Source of the DNA: Phaeoceros laevis | Taxonomy: Eukaryota > Anthocerotophyta > Anthocerotopsida > Notothyladales | Direction of reading: 5' to 3' | DNA length: 26,791 nt | Assembly: GCA_049999765.1 (NCBI GenBank) | Contig: JBNGIQ010007849.1 | Location: forward strand, 1 to 26,791 | Shown: piece by piece, positions 10,421 to 19,479 of the stretch | How the letters are laid out: the number at the start of each line of letters is the position of its first letter | Position numbering within the stretch: position 1 is the first letter of the stretch | Program-made: the position numbers and the translations under genes | The notes under the pieces: model-generated | Seen by the model: the letters and a program-made list of their open reading frames with translations, nothing else | Database searches by the model: none | What the model was told of the DNA's origin: nothing

Positions 10421-11788
10421 TTATTGGACATAACGTACAATCATGGCAGTCCACGTCACCACATTTTTATGGGAAAGTCTGTCGAACACTCTTTGGGCAT
10501 TCTCTGTACACCCACACTTTGCATACATGTTAACCAAGCTGCCGCCTACAGCGACATCATATTGCAGGCCTAGTTCTTCAAGCTGGCCTAGTTCTTCAAG
10601 TTGTGCATGAAGCTTTTTTCCCTGCTGTAGAGCCTCTGCACCTACACTTGCACATGCCTGCAGGAGGCTCATAAATGTGATAGAATCAGGTGCAGTGATG
10701 CCTTCTTGTAGCATACTACTGTAAAGACTGAGGGCGTCCTTACCCATCCCCTGTTGAGCGTAACCAGCGACCATGGTGGTCCATGTCACCAGGTTTTTCT
10801 GGGGTAGCCTGTCAAACACTCTACGAGCATCCTTTAAGCTCCCGCACTTTGCATACATGTTGACCAAGCTGCCCCCTACAGTTACATCATCTTGAAATCC
10901 TAGTTCTTCAATCTGTGCATGAAGCTGCTTTCCCTCCTGCAGAGAAGATATACCTAAACCTGCACACGCCTGCAGGAGGCATATAAATGTGACACAACTG
11001 GATTGAATGCTATAGTGTTCCTGCATACTACTGTACAGACTAAGGGCCTCCTGACCTACTCCCTGCTGAGCATAACCAACAATCATGGTGGTCCATGTGA
11101 CCGTGGTTTTCTGGGGAAGCTTGTCAAACAGTATGCGAGCATCCTCTAAACTACGGCATTTTGCATACATGTTGACCAAGCTGGCACCTACAGCCACATC
11201 ATCTTGCAGTCTTCGTTCTCTAATCTGAGAGTGGAGCTGTTTTCCCTGCTGCAGAGCTACGCCACCTACATTTGCACATGCCTGCAGGAGGCAAACAAAT
11301 GTGACAGAATCCGGTGGTGTGATGCCTTCCTGTGGCATGCTTCTGTACAACGTAAGGGCTTCCTGACCCATACCCTGCTGGGCATAACCTGCAATCGTGG
11401 CGGTCCAGGTAACCACATTTTTATGGGAAAGTGTGTCGAACACTCTGCGAGCATTGTCCAAGTTACCGCACTTCGCATATGCATCAACTAGGCAGGTCTG
11501 GACAAACATATATGGATCCCCTCCAGTGGCAAGAATATGAGCATGAACATCCTTGATGGCAGCCAAATCTTGTGCACTTGCACAACGCTTTAGAACTGCT
11601 AAAAAAATACGATTGTCTGGCTTAACTCCTGACTCGCGCATCTGTTGATACAATACTATAGCCTTCTTAGGCTCTCCATGTCTAGCATGCGCAAAGATGA
11701 TGGATGCCCAGTTATGTGCAGAGGGGTGTGCTGTTAGGTACCTACCTGGGATTTGTCGGCTGATCACAAACGCCATCCAGCATCCCAT
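10421..11788 (-). CDS. PLS-type pentatricopeptide-repeat protein, truncated by an in-frame stop
   Basis: A single 455-codon exon carries about thirteen PPR motifs in P-L-S order. P motifs read VTWTTMIVGYAQQGVGQEAL, L motifs end GKQLHAQIEELG, and S motifs read NMYAKCGSLKDARRVFD. Such proteins bind organellar RNA with one motif per base and act in editing, splicing or stability. No E or DYW domain follows. The frame ends in the middle of the last P motif, so the C-terminus is probably lost. An 18 bp tandem duplication at 10567-10602 gives QLEELG twice and should disturb one L motif. The ATG at 11788 follows a TAG and opens MGCWMAFVIS, which is not an obvious transit peptide; an upstream exon may supply one, since a possible splice site lies at about 11745. 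The repeat units are very alike at DNA level, indicating recent internal duplication or conversion. Confidence 0.85.
   Translation of the reverse strand: MGCWMAFVISRQIPGRYLTAHPSAHNWASIIFAHARHGEPKKAIVLYQQMRESGVKPDNRIFLAVLKRCASAQDLAAIKDVHAHILATGGDPYMFVQTCLVDAYAKCGNLDNARRVFDTLSHKNVVTWTATIAGYAQQGMGQEALTLYRSMPQEGITPPDSVTFVCLLQACANVGGVALQQGKQLHSQIRERRLQDDVAVGASLVNMYAKCRSLEDARILFDKLPQKTTVTWTTMIVGYAQQGVGQEALSLYSSMQEHYSIQSSCVTFICLLQACAGLGISSLQEGKQLHAQIEELGFQDDVTVGGSLVNMYAKCGSLKDARRVFDRLPQKNLVTWTTMVAGYAQQGMGKDALSLYSSMLQEGITAPDSITFMSLLQACASVGAEALQQGKKLHAQLEELGQLEELGLQYDVAVGGSLVNMYAKCGCTENAQRVFDRLSHKNVVTWTAMIVRYVQ
10567..10602. repeat. 18 bp tandem duplication inside the PPR gene
   Basis: GGCCTAGTTCTTCAAGCT at 10567-10584 is repeated at 10585-10602 with one change. 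Its length keeps the frame and adds six residues to an L-type PPR motif. Confidence 0.9.
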
Positions 11789-12025
11789 CTAGCTTCGGAA
11801 ATCCATCTCCTTTCTATTACTAGCCGAACAGAGCTTTGGAGTCATGTTGGTGTCACCCTTTCAATATCCAGACAGCCTATTTGTTGGCTGTGGAGCAATT
11901 CTCCTATTATCGGATCCTTACTTCTGAAAATAAAGGCAGACAGATTGGGATATCGAGTACAGCAAGATTAGAGAGACTCAGAAAAGCCAGCGACTGACGT
12001 ATGTGCAAGGGGGTGTGTGTTGCAG

Positions 12026-12091
12026 TTGGTTTCCTTCTCAGTGTGTCCTTGCAGCTAAGAAGGAACAAGGACACACTGAGAAGGAAACCAA
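12026..12091. repeat. perfect 26 bp hairpin with a 14 nt loop
   Basis: Arm 12026-12051 (TTGGTTTCCTTCTCAGTGTG and six more bases) is the exact reverse complement of 12066-12091, with the loop at 12052-12065. It lies about 240 bp upstream of the PPR start codon and 35 bp from an 18 bp tandem duplication. A perfect stem of this length is either a young inverted duplication, a mobile-element remnant, a small-RNA precursor or a fold-back artefact. Confidence 0.95.
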
Positions 12092-12125
12092 AAGGAAATT
12101 AACTGGCAGCGCACACACACACAAC

Positions 12126-12161
12126 CAGCCCAGATTGCGAGATCAGCCCAGATTGCGAGAT
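12126..12161. repeat. 18 bp tandem duplication
   Basis: CAGCCCAGATTGCGAGAT occurs twice in perfect tandem at 12126-12143 and 12144-12161. It is noncoding in any supported gene. Confidence 0.95.
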
Positions 12162-12756
12162 CAGAAGCCTCCAATTTCGCGGGTACAGATTAGTAAACAA
12201 TGGCCGTCGTCGCTACTTATTAGTAACCAGAGGCAGTCTCAAGTGCAGGTGTTCAAAACCTCCTCATACCATGGCAAGTTGGCAAGCTGCGTTTCTTGAA
12301 CACCTCAAACAATGGCAAGCAGTGTGTAGCTTTTCAAGAGTATGTACAGAGTTCTACCATAGCATAGAACGTTCCTAAACTACACCTTCCCCACACCTTC
12401 CCAAAACTAACCTAAGGACCCATTTGTCCCTATCCCTAGGCATTCAACAGTAGCTGAAACTCGTGGAGCAAGGGTGCCAACAACCCAGTAACAGGAGGCA
12501 CGAAACTCAAACATTTCCGAGCATGTGGCTGATTAAAGGGAACTTCTCCATCCACATATCCCACTTCTACTCAGACATGGGCAGATCAGCATCTGTGGTG
12601 GCTGCAGATGTGCAATCCATGAATGGTTTCTTTGCAAGAAAATGAATAGAGGCAGAAATTGAGAAAACTTGGGATTGGTGCAATGCAGCAAGTCGCCCAT
12701 ATGTGCTTTCTGGTCCAAGCAGGTAGCAAACCCATTGCCCTCCCACCTTTGCATAC

Positions 12757-13201
12757 ATGGTTGGTGATAGTGCTCAGCAACCATATTCAGAAGAGTGGAG
12801 TACAACTCCAACACATGAAGCGTTGAAGAATCCACTACTCCCTCCACCCCTCCTGCATCCTCACCTTCCAGAGCACTCTGGACAACTGAATGGATTTCCT
12901 CCACACTTGAGCTCGTGGTTAAAACACACTTGGACAATCCAGAACATGGAGGGTCAAGTACTTGCCAAACCAGCTCGTGCAAACTGTTCGGCTCTTGGCT
13001 CAAGCTCCTCATCAGAAAGTCTCCCAGAAACACCAACCCGTAGTGAAACCCTCCTGCAACACACTTGTTTACAAGCTGTTCCAAAATGTGCAATGTAAGG
13101 TGTTCACCTCTGAGCTCTTCTATGTAATCCACTACTTGTGCTTCTGGCGTCAAATCCGACACGTTGGATCCTCCATGTGGTCTCAACCGCCAGTCCGCCA
13201 T
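12757..13201 (-). CDS. probable first exon of an unrecognised gene
   Basis: The ATG at 13201 sits in a strong plant context (GGGACAATGGCGGAC) and opens MADWRLRPHGGSNVSDLTPE. The frame continues with helix-rich sequence (QVVDYIEELRGEHLTLHILE, then ALVFLG-like GLVFLGDFLMRSL and SSTLHVLELYSTLLNMVAEH). Protein character is lost near 12757, where a donor (CCAT then GTATGC) ends the exon. The frame itself stays open to 12533 but reads as noncoding. No later exon was found between 12757 and the PPR gene, so the rest may be missing. No family was recognised; the alternating helices suggest an alpha-solenoid N-terminus. Confidence 0.45.
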
Positions 13202-13286
13202 TGTCCCTCCAGGCTCACAGGATGAACAGGCTGAGGTGACTCCTACGGGCAGGGTCGGCGGCTCTACCCAAGCTTGGCGCTGAAGT

Positions 13287-13419
13287 GGATACCCCAATTA
13301 GTAACGAGCTTAAGCAGCAGATTAGGGTTATCTCGATGCTGGAATGTGGAAGTAGCCATGTGATGATGGATGGATTAACGACGCTGTGGATGCACATTAG
13401 GGATACCCCAATTAGTAAC
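13287..13419. repeat. 19 bp direct repeat pair
   Basis: GGATACCCCAATTAGTAAC occurs exactly at 13287-13305 and 13401-13419. The pair lies between the minus-strand MADWR exon and the plus-strand PAC1 exons, in a possible shared 5' region. Confidence 0.9.
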
Positions 13420-13535
13420 TTTTCAGTAGAGGTCTTGTTGGCCAGCATCGGCGTTTGTGCCTCGCTGCAGGACGTCCGGTGGGAGATCCTTGCGTCAAGT
13501 CTGCTATCGGATCATCACAATTTCTTTTTGTGCAG

Positions 13536-14604
13536 TGGCCTCGTTCTGCAAGGAGGCACTTGCAAGCAAGCAAGCCCTGTACAGATGTGCTGGTTCTGGC
13601 TTTATCCAACGCGGGCCGCCAACTGGTGCACAACATAGTCAAAAAGAGCTTGTTGGTTCAGTGATTCCGGCAGGGATTTCCTTGGTGAGTTGGCTTTCTC
13701 AACTTACGAAATAGGTTCTCTGACCATGTTGCCACAATTCTCCCCTTTGACAGCGTTGGTAGTTGCCTCTTTTTAGGATGGGCTGTGCAATGACCAGCTA
13801 ATTCTTGTTCGCTTCAGGTGGGAAATACAATAGAAGGTGGAATACAGGATAAGGCGTGCTACGTTTATAGCACAAGTGGTAGTTTCGCTTCTCTATGGGT
13901 ATCTGTTCAGTACTCTGTCCCGACGGAACACGCCAGTACTTGGGCCAAGAGCTTGATGGCAGCAATATCGGCGAAGAGGTAAGAGCTTTCTTGTGGTTGA
14001 AGCTCTCTCAAGTTCCTTTCAACAGCAGCAGCAGCCCGAAATAGCCATGTCTCATAGCTGCTCTGAGATGTTAGACTGCAAACTCTCGTCAGGGTTATCA
14101 TTTTCGGGGATATTCCGTACGAGCATTTCAGAGGGAGATTGTGCTGATGAGGAGCTAGGTTTCCTTTTGACCACTGACATACAGAAGGTTAGTTTATGCT
14201 TACAGCTGCAACTTGATTGTTTTCTGGTGAGATGCACTAAGCTGAGTGTTTGGTTCATGGAGGGGTGCTAATTGGTATACCCTGCCGAACATCTCTAGTT
14301 GGAAGATGGCGTACAAACCGCAGTTGCTCCCTACTTTCCTTCAGGAAGTCTGGTTGATGGTCTTTCAGCAGCTCTTCTCACCTACGTAAGTTCTTGCACA
14401 TCATACAAAACGACATTCGCATACTGAAGGTGCTGAAGATTAACTTCCAAGCATTAGTCACTGATGTCCCAATCGAAGCCCATGCAGTCAGTGTCTTGAG
14501 CTTTGGAGTCAACATACTGGAGAAAGAGAATGGCTACTGACAATTTCATTGCAGTGCCAGCTGAGGAGCATCAATGGTAGATTGTTGGTGACTGGGCCTC
14601 AGTC
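13536..14604 (+). CDS. proteasome assembly chaperone 1 (PAC1/PSMG1)-like gene, partial and damaged
   Basis: Exon-like segments follow the plant PAC1 order: 13536-13684 (LVLALSNAGRQLVHNIVKK, then LVGSVIPAGISL), 13818-13978 (VGNTIEGGIQDKACYVY, then VQYSVPTEH), 13993-14187 (LSSSFQQQQQPE to LLTTDIQK), 14299-14385 (APYFPSGSLVDGLSAALLTY) and from 14555 (CQLRSINGRLLVTGPQ). PAC1 pairs with PAC2 to scaffold assembly of the 20S alpha-ring in the cytosol; the YFPSGSLVDGL block is typical. Three oddities appear. One A is missing from AAAAAG at about 13641-13646, shifting frame. The exon ending at 13978 has a good donor, but coding resumes 14 nt later with no acceptor. The C-terminus runs into a ligase fragment on the other strand after about 14604. 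The first exon was not found. Confidence 0.6.
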
Positions 14605-14628
14605 CTTAGCTTTGAGAAGAGGACGTAC

Positions 14629-15283
14629 ATTCCGTATAGAAGGGCTTGATGCAGTGTACCCATGGTCAAATTTTAGAAGATCAGCAAGCATCTCAGGCTG
14701 CACAGGACAGCAAAAGCAGTTAACACTGCAATACAAGACAACATTTGTCAGTATTCGTCGAAGTCAACTTTAATGTGTGAAGCGACTTACCATCTATCGC
14801 TCACGACGACCACAAAGTAGTGATTCAAGTTCATCTTCACTGAAGATTTGTAAAGAAGAAAGCTGGAAAACCTGTGGCCGCACCAAGCCAGTTAAGACTA
14901 CAAAACACCACAAGATAGAAGCACAAACGACATGAAGCAGCTCATTAGCGGAGCTGATTGAATCCAGCACGGAAAGACTCCATCTGAGCGGAAACACCAG
15001 TTCTCATAGTTGTTTCAACAACCAATGATACATAATCATCTAAGTTTTGCAAGTCCACCTGCAAAAGGAGTAAATTGAAAGGCACATTAAATCTGAACAG
15101 CCCCACAATGCCTGGATGTACTGCCCTGAATTTTCTACTAGTTATGTTGTCTCAGGTACAAACTCAGCGCGAAAATGTGCTTACCAAGATGTTGCTTCCG
15201 CATTCTTTCAAGAGGTAATCAGGATATCCAGGGAGAGTGAAGTCAAGACACAAATCCTCAACCTTAATACCTCGGAAACGCAG
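14629..15283 (-). pseudogene. fragment of a UPL3/UPL4-type HECT ubiquitin ligase gene
   Basis: Four exons are recognisable with their introns: 15283-15185 (RGIKVEDLCLDFTLPGYPDY), 15058-14954 (LDDYVSLVVETT to FRAGFNQ), 14871-14791 (LQIFSEDELESLLCGRRE) and 14697-14629 (LLKFDHGYTASSPSIRN). Order and sequence match the HECT domain of plant UPL3/UPL4, cytosolic or nuclear E3 ligases. The fragment cannot function. The upstream ligase is absent, the C-lobe with the catalytic cysteine is absent, the donor after FNQ is CT instead of GT, and the third exon has TAG where the family has a Trp, consistent with TGG to TAG. Its 5' side abuts a PPR fragment and its 3' side abuts PAC1. Confidence 0.8.
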
Positions 15284-15421
15284 CTGCACCTACACTTGCA
15301 CATGCCTGCAGGAGGCTTATAAATGTGATAGAATCAGGTGCAGTGATGCCTTCTTGTAGCATACTACTGTAAAGACTGAGGGCGTCCTTACCCATCCCTT
15401 GCTGAGCATAACCAACGACCA
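15284..15421 (-). pseudogene. 138 bp PPR gene fragment copied from the nearby PPR gene or a close paralogue
   Basis: 15284-15421 aligns without gaps to 10636-10773 with five differences (about 96%). On the minus strand it encodes YAQQGMGKDALSLYSSMLQE and then LLQACASVGA, one P motif and part of an L motif. The differences cluster at one end, where the copy resembles another repeat of the same gene. It is in the same orientation as its neighbours on both sides. It is far too short to function. Confidence 0.92.
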
Positions 15422-17509
15422 ATAAACACTGATAGCCATAGTGAGCAATGCTGCTTGGAAAATTAGAGCCACTACACCTGCCTGCGGAAGCCAACACACA
15501 CCATGTTGCTGAACTCATTAATAGGATGAATAAGTACGTCAGTAGCAATGCTCAAGAACTCTAACTACACAGCTTCCGTATCTGCATCTGCATTTTACCA
15601 ACCGGCAAGGACAATTGGCATGAGAGTTATTACAGTGGAAAAACTGTTCCGAGATATTACCTTCAGCACACCAAGCTTGGAAATAAGACTCGCGGACAAA
15701 AAAGTGGCTGCGAACCCCATGGCAGCACACAACCCTCTGAATGTACCGATGACAGAAGGATTTAGACCTGTCAAGCAACATCTGGCTCAGAGACCTAGCA
15801 CCTCCAGAAGCAGCCGAGCTCACCCTCAAAAGCAAAAAAACTTCAAATACCTCGTTGTGTGAGAAAACTTGTCATGAGACCCCCTGGGACAAGCACAGCG
15901 TTGAAATAAAGCAGAACGTAGGCTAAGCTTGCTGGTAGGACAGGATGAGCTAAATACTTCTTCCAACCCAGTAGGGCATCAAACCCTTGGCCTGCTGATC
16001 CAACTTGCTGTGTNNNNNNNNNNNNNNNNNNNNNNNNNNNNNNNNNNNNNNNNNNNNNNNNNNNNNNNNNNNNNNNNNNNNNNNNNNNNNNNNNNNNNNN
16101 NNNNNNNNNNNNNNNNNNNNNNNNNNNNNNNNNNNNNNNNNNNNNNNNNNNNNNNNNNNNNNNNNNNNNNNNNNNNNNNNNNNNNNNNNNNNNNNNNNNN
16201 NNNNNNNNNNNNNNNNNNNNNNNNNNNNNNNNNNNNNNNNNNNNNNNNNNNNNNNNNNNNNNNNNNNNNNNNNNNNNNNNNNNNNNNNNNNNNNNNNNNN
16301 NNNNNNNNNNNNNNNNNNNNNNNNNNNNNNNNNNNNNNNNNNNNNNNNNNNNNNNNNNNNNNNNNNNNNNNNNNNNNNNNNNNNNNNNNNNNNNNNNNNN
16401 NNNNNNNNNNNNNTGAAAAAGAGAACTATATTTCAAGGTTACTTCTATATACTTCAAGATACTTTATATATATTTTTTGAATAAAAATATTTTGTGCTGC
16501 TATAATTTGTACTATTACCTTAAGTTATGCAAACTCTATTTAATTTCTTTCATTTAATGGAATTCTCTAATGAAAGAGCAGGAGTAAAAGATATTCTGGA
16601 CATTGAATAATCTCTAGAGCAATTTGATGTGTAGGCATCTATAACCTGAGAACCTTCAAGAACTTTTCCTTAAAATATCATGAACAATCTTGTTGCTTGC
16701 TAATAACATATACTAAAAGAGAATGGTTGCTTCGAGACTATATCATTTATTATTTATATTAGTTAGGGTTAGGGCGCTCAGACAACACCTCCCCCTAGTT
16801 TTTTATTATATAAGATTAGGCGTATGCAGCCGCTACAAGCCAAGCATTTATGAAGCAAACGAAGACGGACCATACCTTCATTGGTAGAAGATGCCTGTGA
16901 AAGAGGGGAATCACGGTGGTTGATGTGCTTTGGTCGGTTCAAGGCACCACTTAACAACTTGTCAGTTCGGACAGCCAAGATAACCTAGGTATGAAAGGAA
17001 TATCCATCTAGTCACAAACAGCATTGATGGTGTTGACCTGAAGCGCAACATGTAAAGAGCCCAACAGATGATTCAGGGGCACGGTGCAAAAGGTGAGGGA
17101 TCTTACCAACACAGAAACCGAGGCAGCCATTGCTGTAGCTGCCATATACAAACATTTCGCTGGACTGAAAGTGGACAACAACAGACCAAAGGCGAAGGGT
17201 CCAACTATCTGCCAAATCAACTCACTGTCACTCTTGGTTCATTTCGATGCTAAGAAATTCCATTGAACAGTCTCATTCCTCCGCCTGAAAAAATTACCTC
17301 ACACATCAAATCAACCCTCCTTAACATTGCATTGGCATTAGCTAAGGCAATTGGACGATTAGCTCCTACTAACTGCATAGAGAGAAACAGCAACAGCTCA
17401 GAATGTTTTCCAAGAGCGTCCACAGCAGGCCATGACATGATGAGGCTCCACGTGTGAAAGTAGGCAGTTTCTTACTTGAACAACCCAGTCTCTTTCAATA
17501 GCAACACCG
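15421..17509 (-). CDS. IREG3/MAR1-type ferroportin (SLC40) gene, partial at both ends
   Basis: Exons on the minus strand: 17509-17476 ([11 protein letters not shown]), 17372-17298 ([20 protein letters not shown]), 17208-17107 ([20 protein letters not shown]), 16984-16876 ([17 protein letters not shown]), the exon entering from the gap and ending at 15851 ([18 protein letters not shown], then [12 protein letters not shown]), 15767-15661 ([20 protein letters not shown]), and 15481 to about 15421 ([17 protein letters not shown]). All junctions are GT-AG and in phase. The order matches plant IREG3/MAR1, a plastid or mitochondrial membrane transporter related to ferroportin and linked to iron handling and aminoglycoside entry. 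The N-terminal exons (transit peptide, first helices) were not found above 17509. The last exon is cut by a PPR fragment, so the final helices are missing. A 400-N gap hides part of one exon. Confidence 0.85.
16014..16413. other. assembly gap of 400 N
   Basis: The N run covers the 5' part of one ferroportin exon and part of the preceding intron. The next 350 bases (16414-16770) are AT-rich intronic sequence. Confidence 0.99.
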
Positions 17510-18799
17510 CTAGAATGGCAGGACGTAACAGGATAAAAATCTATGAGAAGCGCTGTGCTCTTTTTTTCGCAAGTATTAGGTTCTTCAACTCTAAGAAGAG
17601 AGTCGTTCGGTTACCGACTAGGATTAATTTGAAGTAGTTTCCACTTTAAATTTCTTTTCCTTTGCACAGCACCGTTCATAGGAAACAAAGGGTCTGAAGT
17701 CATGAACCTTAGCCGCGACACCAAGTTTTGCACTGCTAAGCAACTCAAAAGGCAGTTCAAAAGGACTCTTAAAACGGGTGCAAATTGGGCAGCCTACAGG
17801 ACATTCTCTACACAATCACGAGGGAATAGTGAGCCCTCAAGATCATTATCGATCTTGGAGAAGGACTTGCAGTTTTAAAGAATCCAGAGTGAACAGAGCA
17901 CAAAGAAGTGATGGAATTGCATGGAGCCCAGAGTCCAGGATGGACAAAGAACCAGCTGTGAATGGGAAAATTAAGAGGGTGCGCAGCCCCTTCCATCAGT
18001 AATCTCGTATCGCATTTTTTGTGTGCAAGGGATTACAAAAACAGTGGAAGTATACCAGCACCGCGAACATGAACATGCCACCAAGAACATATAGAAGCAC
18101 GGCATGAACAGAGAGGGCAGTGTTTAGTGAGTGTGGAATTGACAAATGTGGCAGAAATGATCATCCCGTCAAGCGAAAAAGGCTTTCCCAGTCTGAGGAG
18201 ACAGGGGAGGTGGATGAGAGCAGCACAAGGGCGGCCAGAGAGGAGAAGGGAATACACCAATGTGAGAGAAGGTAAATGTGGTGCTGGAGACTACAGTGCA
18301 CAACTCCCTTTCCCTCCTACAATCAGGCAGAGCGACTTTCTCACCGACTGCTTTCCATGTGGGAGTCTCTTGTTTCTGAACTTCCTTCCCATAATCTATG
18401 CTACCAGCTCAAGACACATCATTCCACTACATCAGTAGCTTCAGTAGGTGGTTCGTCATCTTGAATTTCCAGAAGCGTACACCAGTCTACAGAGGCAAAA
18501 ACGAGAACAGGAGGGACCTGAAGGGGAAGAAGAAGCCTAATATTACTGAAGTTCCCTCCTTTAAACTGCGGGGACGCTGGCTATATCGTCAAGTTACCAG
18601 ACAGAGGATAGATTGGCGGTTGCAAAACCGGCGCAGGGTCCGTACCATTGACCAGAGCCTACGGCGGGACTGGCGATGCAAGCTTGGCAGAGTTTCAAGG
18701 AGCTGAGCTGATGACGCAACGTACTTCACGTACTCAGCGGCTTTGTGATGCACGTGCTGCTTCCACATAAGAGCGCACAGTGCTAGACAGATGGCTGAC
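17510..18799. other. no gene recognised upstream of the ferroportin exons
   Basis: The missing N-terminal ferroportin exons should lie here on the minus strand, but the family's first-helix motifs were not found. A hydrophobic minus-strand frame at about 18030-18135 (HAVLLYVLGGMFMFAVLVYF) could be one membrane segment but does not match the family by eye. A basic plus-strand frame at 18398-18706 has no recognisable motif. Confidence 0.4.
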
Positions 18800-19326
18800 A
18801 AGCGAGCTCGGGCTCTCGTAGTCTATGGTGATGGGCTAGCTGGGGCTTTGGGGCCCCAGCACAAAGATCTCCATGCCTTGGCCCTGCCCGGGTCACGTGG
18901 CTTTCTTGCGCGGCGAGAGAATCCTATTGGAGGTCAGTGTCTCGAGTTTGTCTGCGGTATTGGACTGGGGTGCCGGGTCATTCAGGAAAAAATTTGGCTA
19001 CAGTGGCGGAAGCTGGGGTCCTGTTGTCACTGCCACCCATGCTAGGAAGGATTGTTGTTTTAACAATGCCAGCGCACTGTAGAGGATGAATCAGAGCGAG
19101 TGGTGAGGGTGTTGGTGCAACTTCTTGACCTACATGGTGTTTACTCTCTAAGGAACCGCGCTTCCCGGCTCACCTGATGTGCAAGTGAGAGGCTTTACAG
19201 CACAGCTTAGGTAGGTGTTGTGGACTGTGTCTACCTGCCTTTTCAACCTGGCATGCATCTCGCTCATGGCTCAAAAGCACATTAATGTGTGATTAAAGAG
19301 TAATACCAATCATCATCATCATCATG
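18800..19326 (+). mobile_element. possible non-LTR retroelement 3' end with an (ATC)n tail
   Basis: About 500 bp of GC-richer sequence ends in GATTAAAGAGTAATACC followed by (ATC)5 at about 19312-19326 and then AT-rich unique sequence. Many plant LINEs and SINEs end in short trinucleotide tails like this. No reverse-transcriptase motif or target-site duplication was seen, so the call rests on the tail and the composition break. Confidence 0.35.
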
Positions 19327-19389
19327 TAAAATAACAATGATCACGTAAATTGTGGAAGCATGCAATCATAAAACAACATGATCGAGTCT

Positions 19390-19479
19390 AAATATGCATA
19401 TATCAACATCATATCAAAGAACAAATACTGCTTTAAATATGCATATATCAACATCATATGGAAGAACAAATACTGCTTT
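19390..19479. repeat. 45 bp tandem duplication
   Basis: Two adjacent copies, 19390-19434 and 19435-19479, begin AAATATGCATATATCAACAT and differ at two adjacent bases (CA versus GG). Confidence 0.93.

Noticed and set aside
10421-10423. PPR stop removed by U-to-C RNA editing
   Set aside because: Such editing is known in organelle transcripts of some non-seed plants. This intron-bearing window is nuclear, so editing is not a supported explanation.
14605-14773. Continuation of the PAC1 frame to TAA at 14773
   Set aside because: From about 14629 this stretch is antisense to a clear HECT-ligase exon with its own splice sites, so the open plus frame is a shadow.
15843-16484. Long frames across the 400-N gap on both strands
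   Set aside because: Only the minus-strand part at 15851-16013 has real homology (ferroportin); the rest is N translation.
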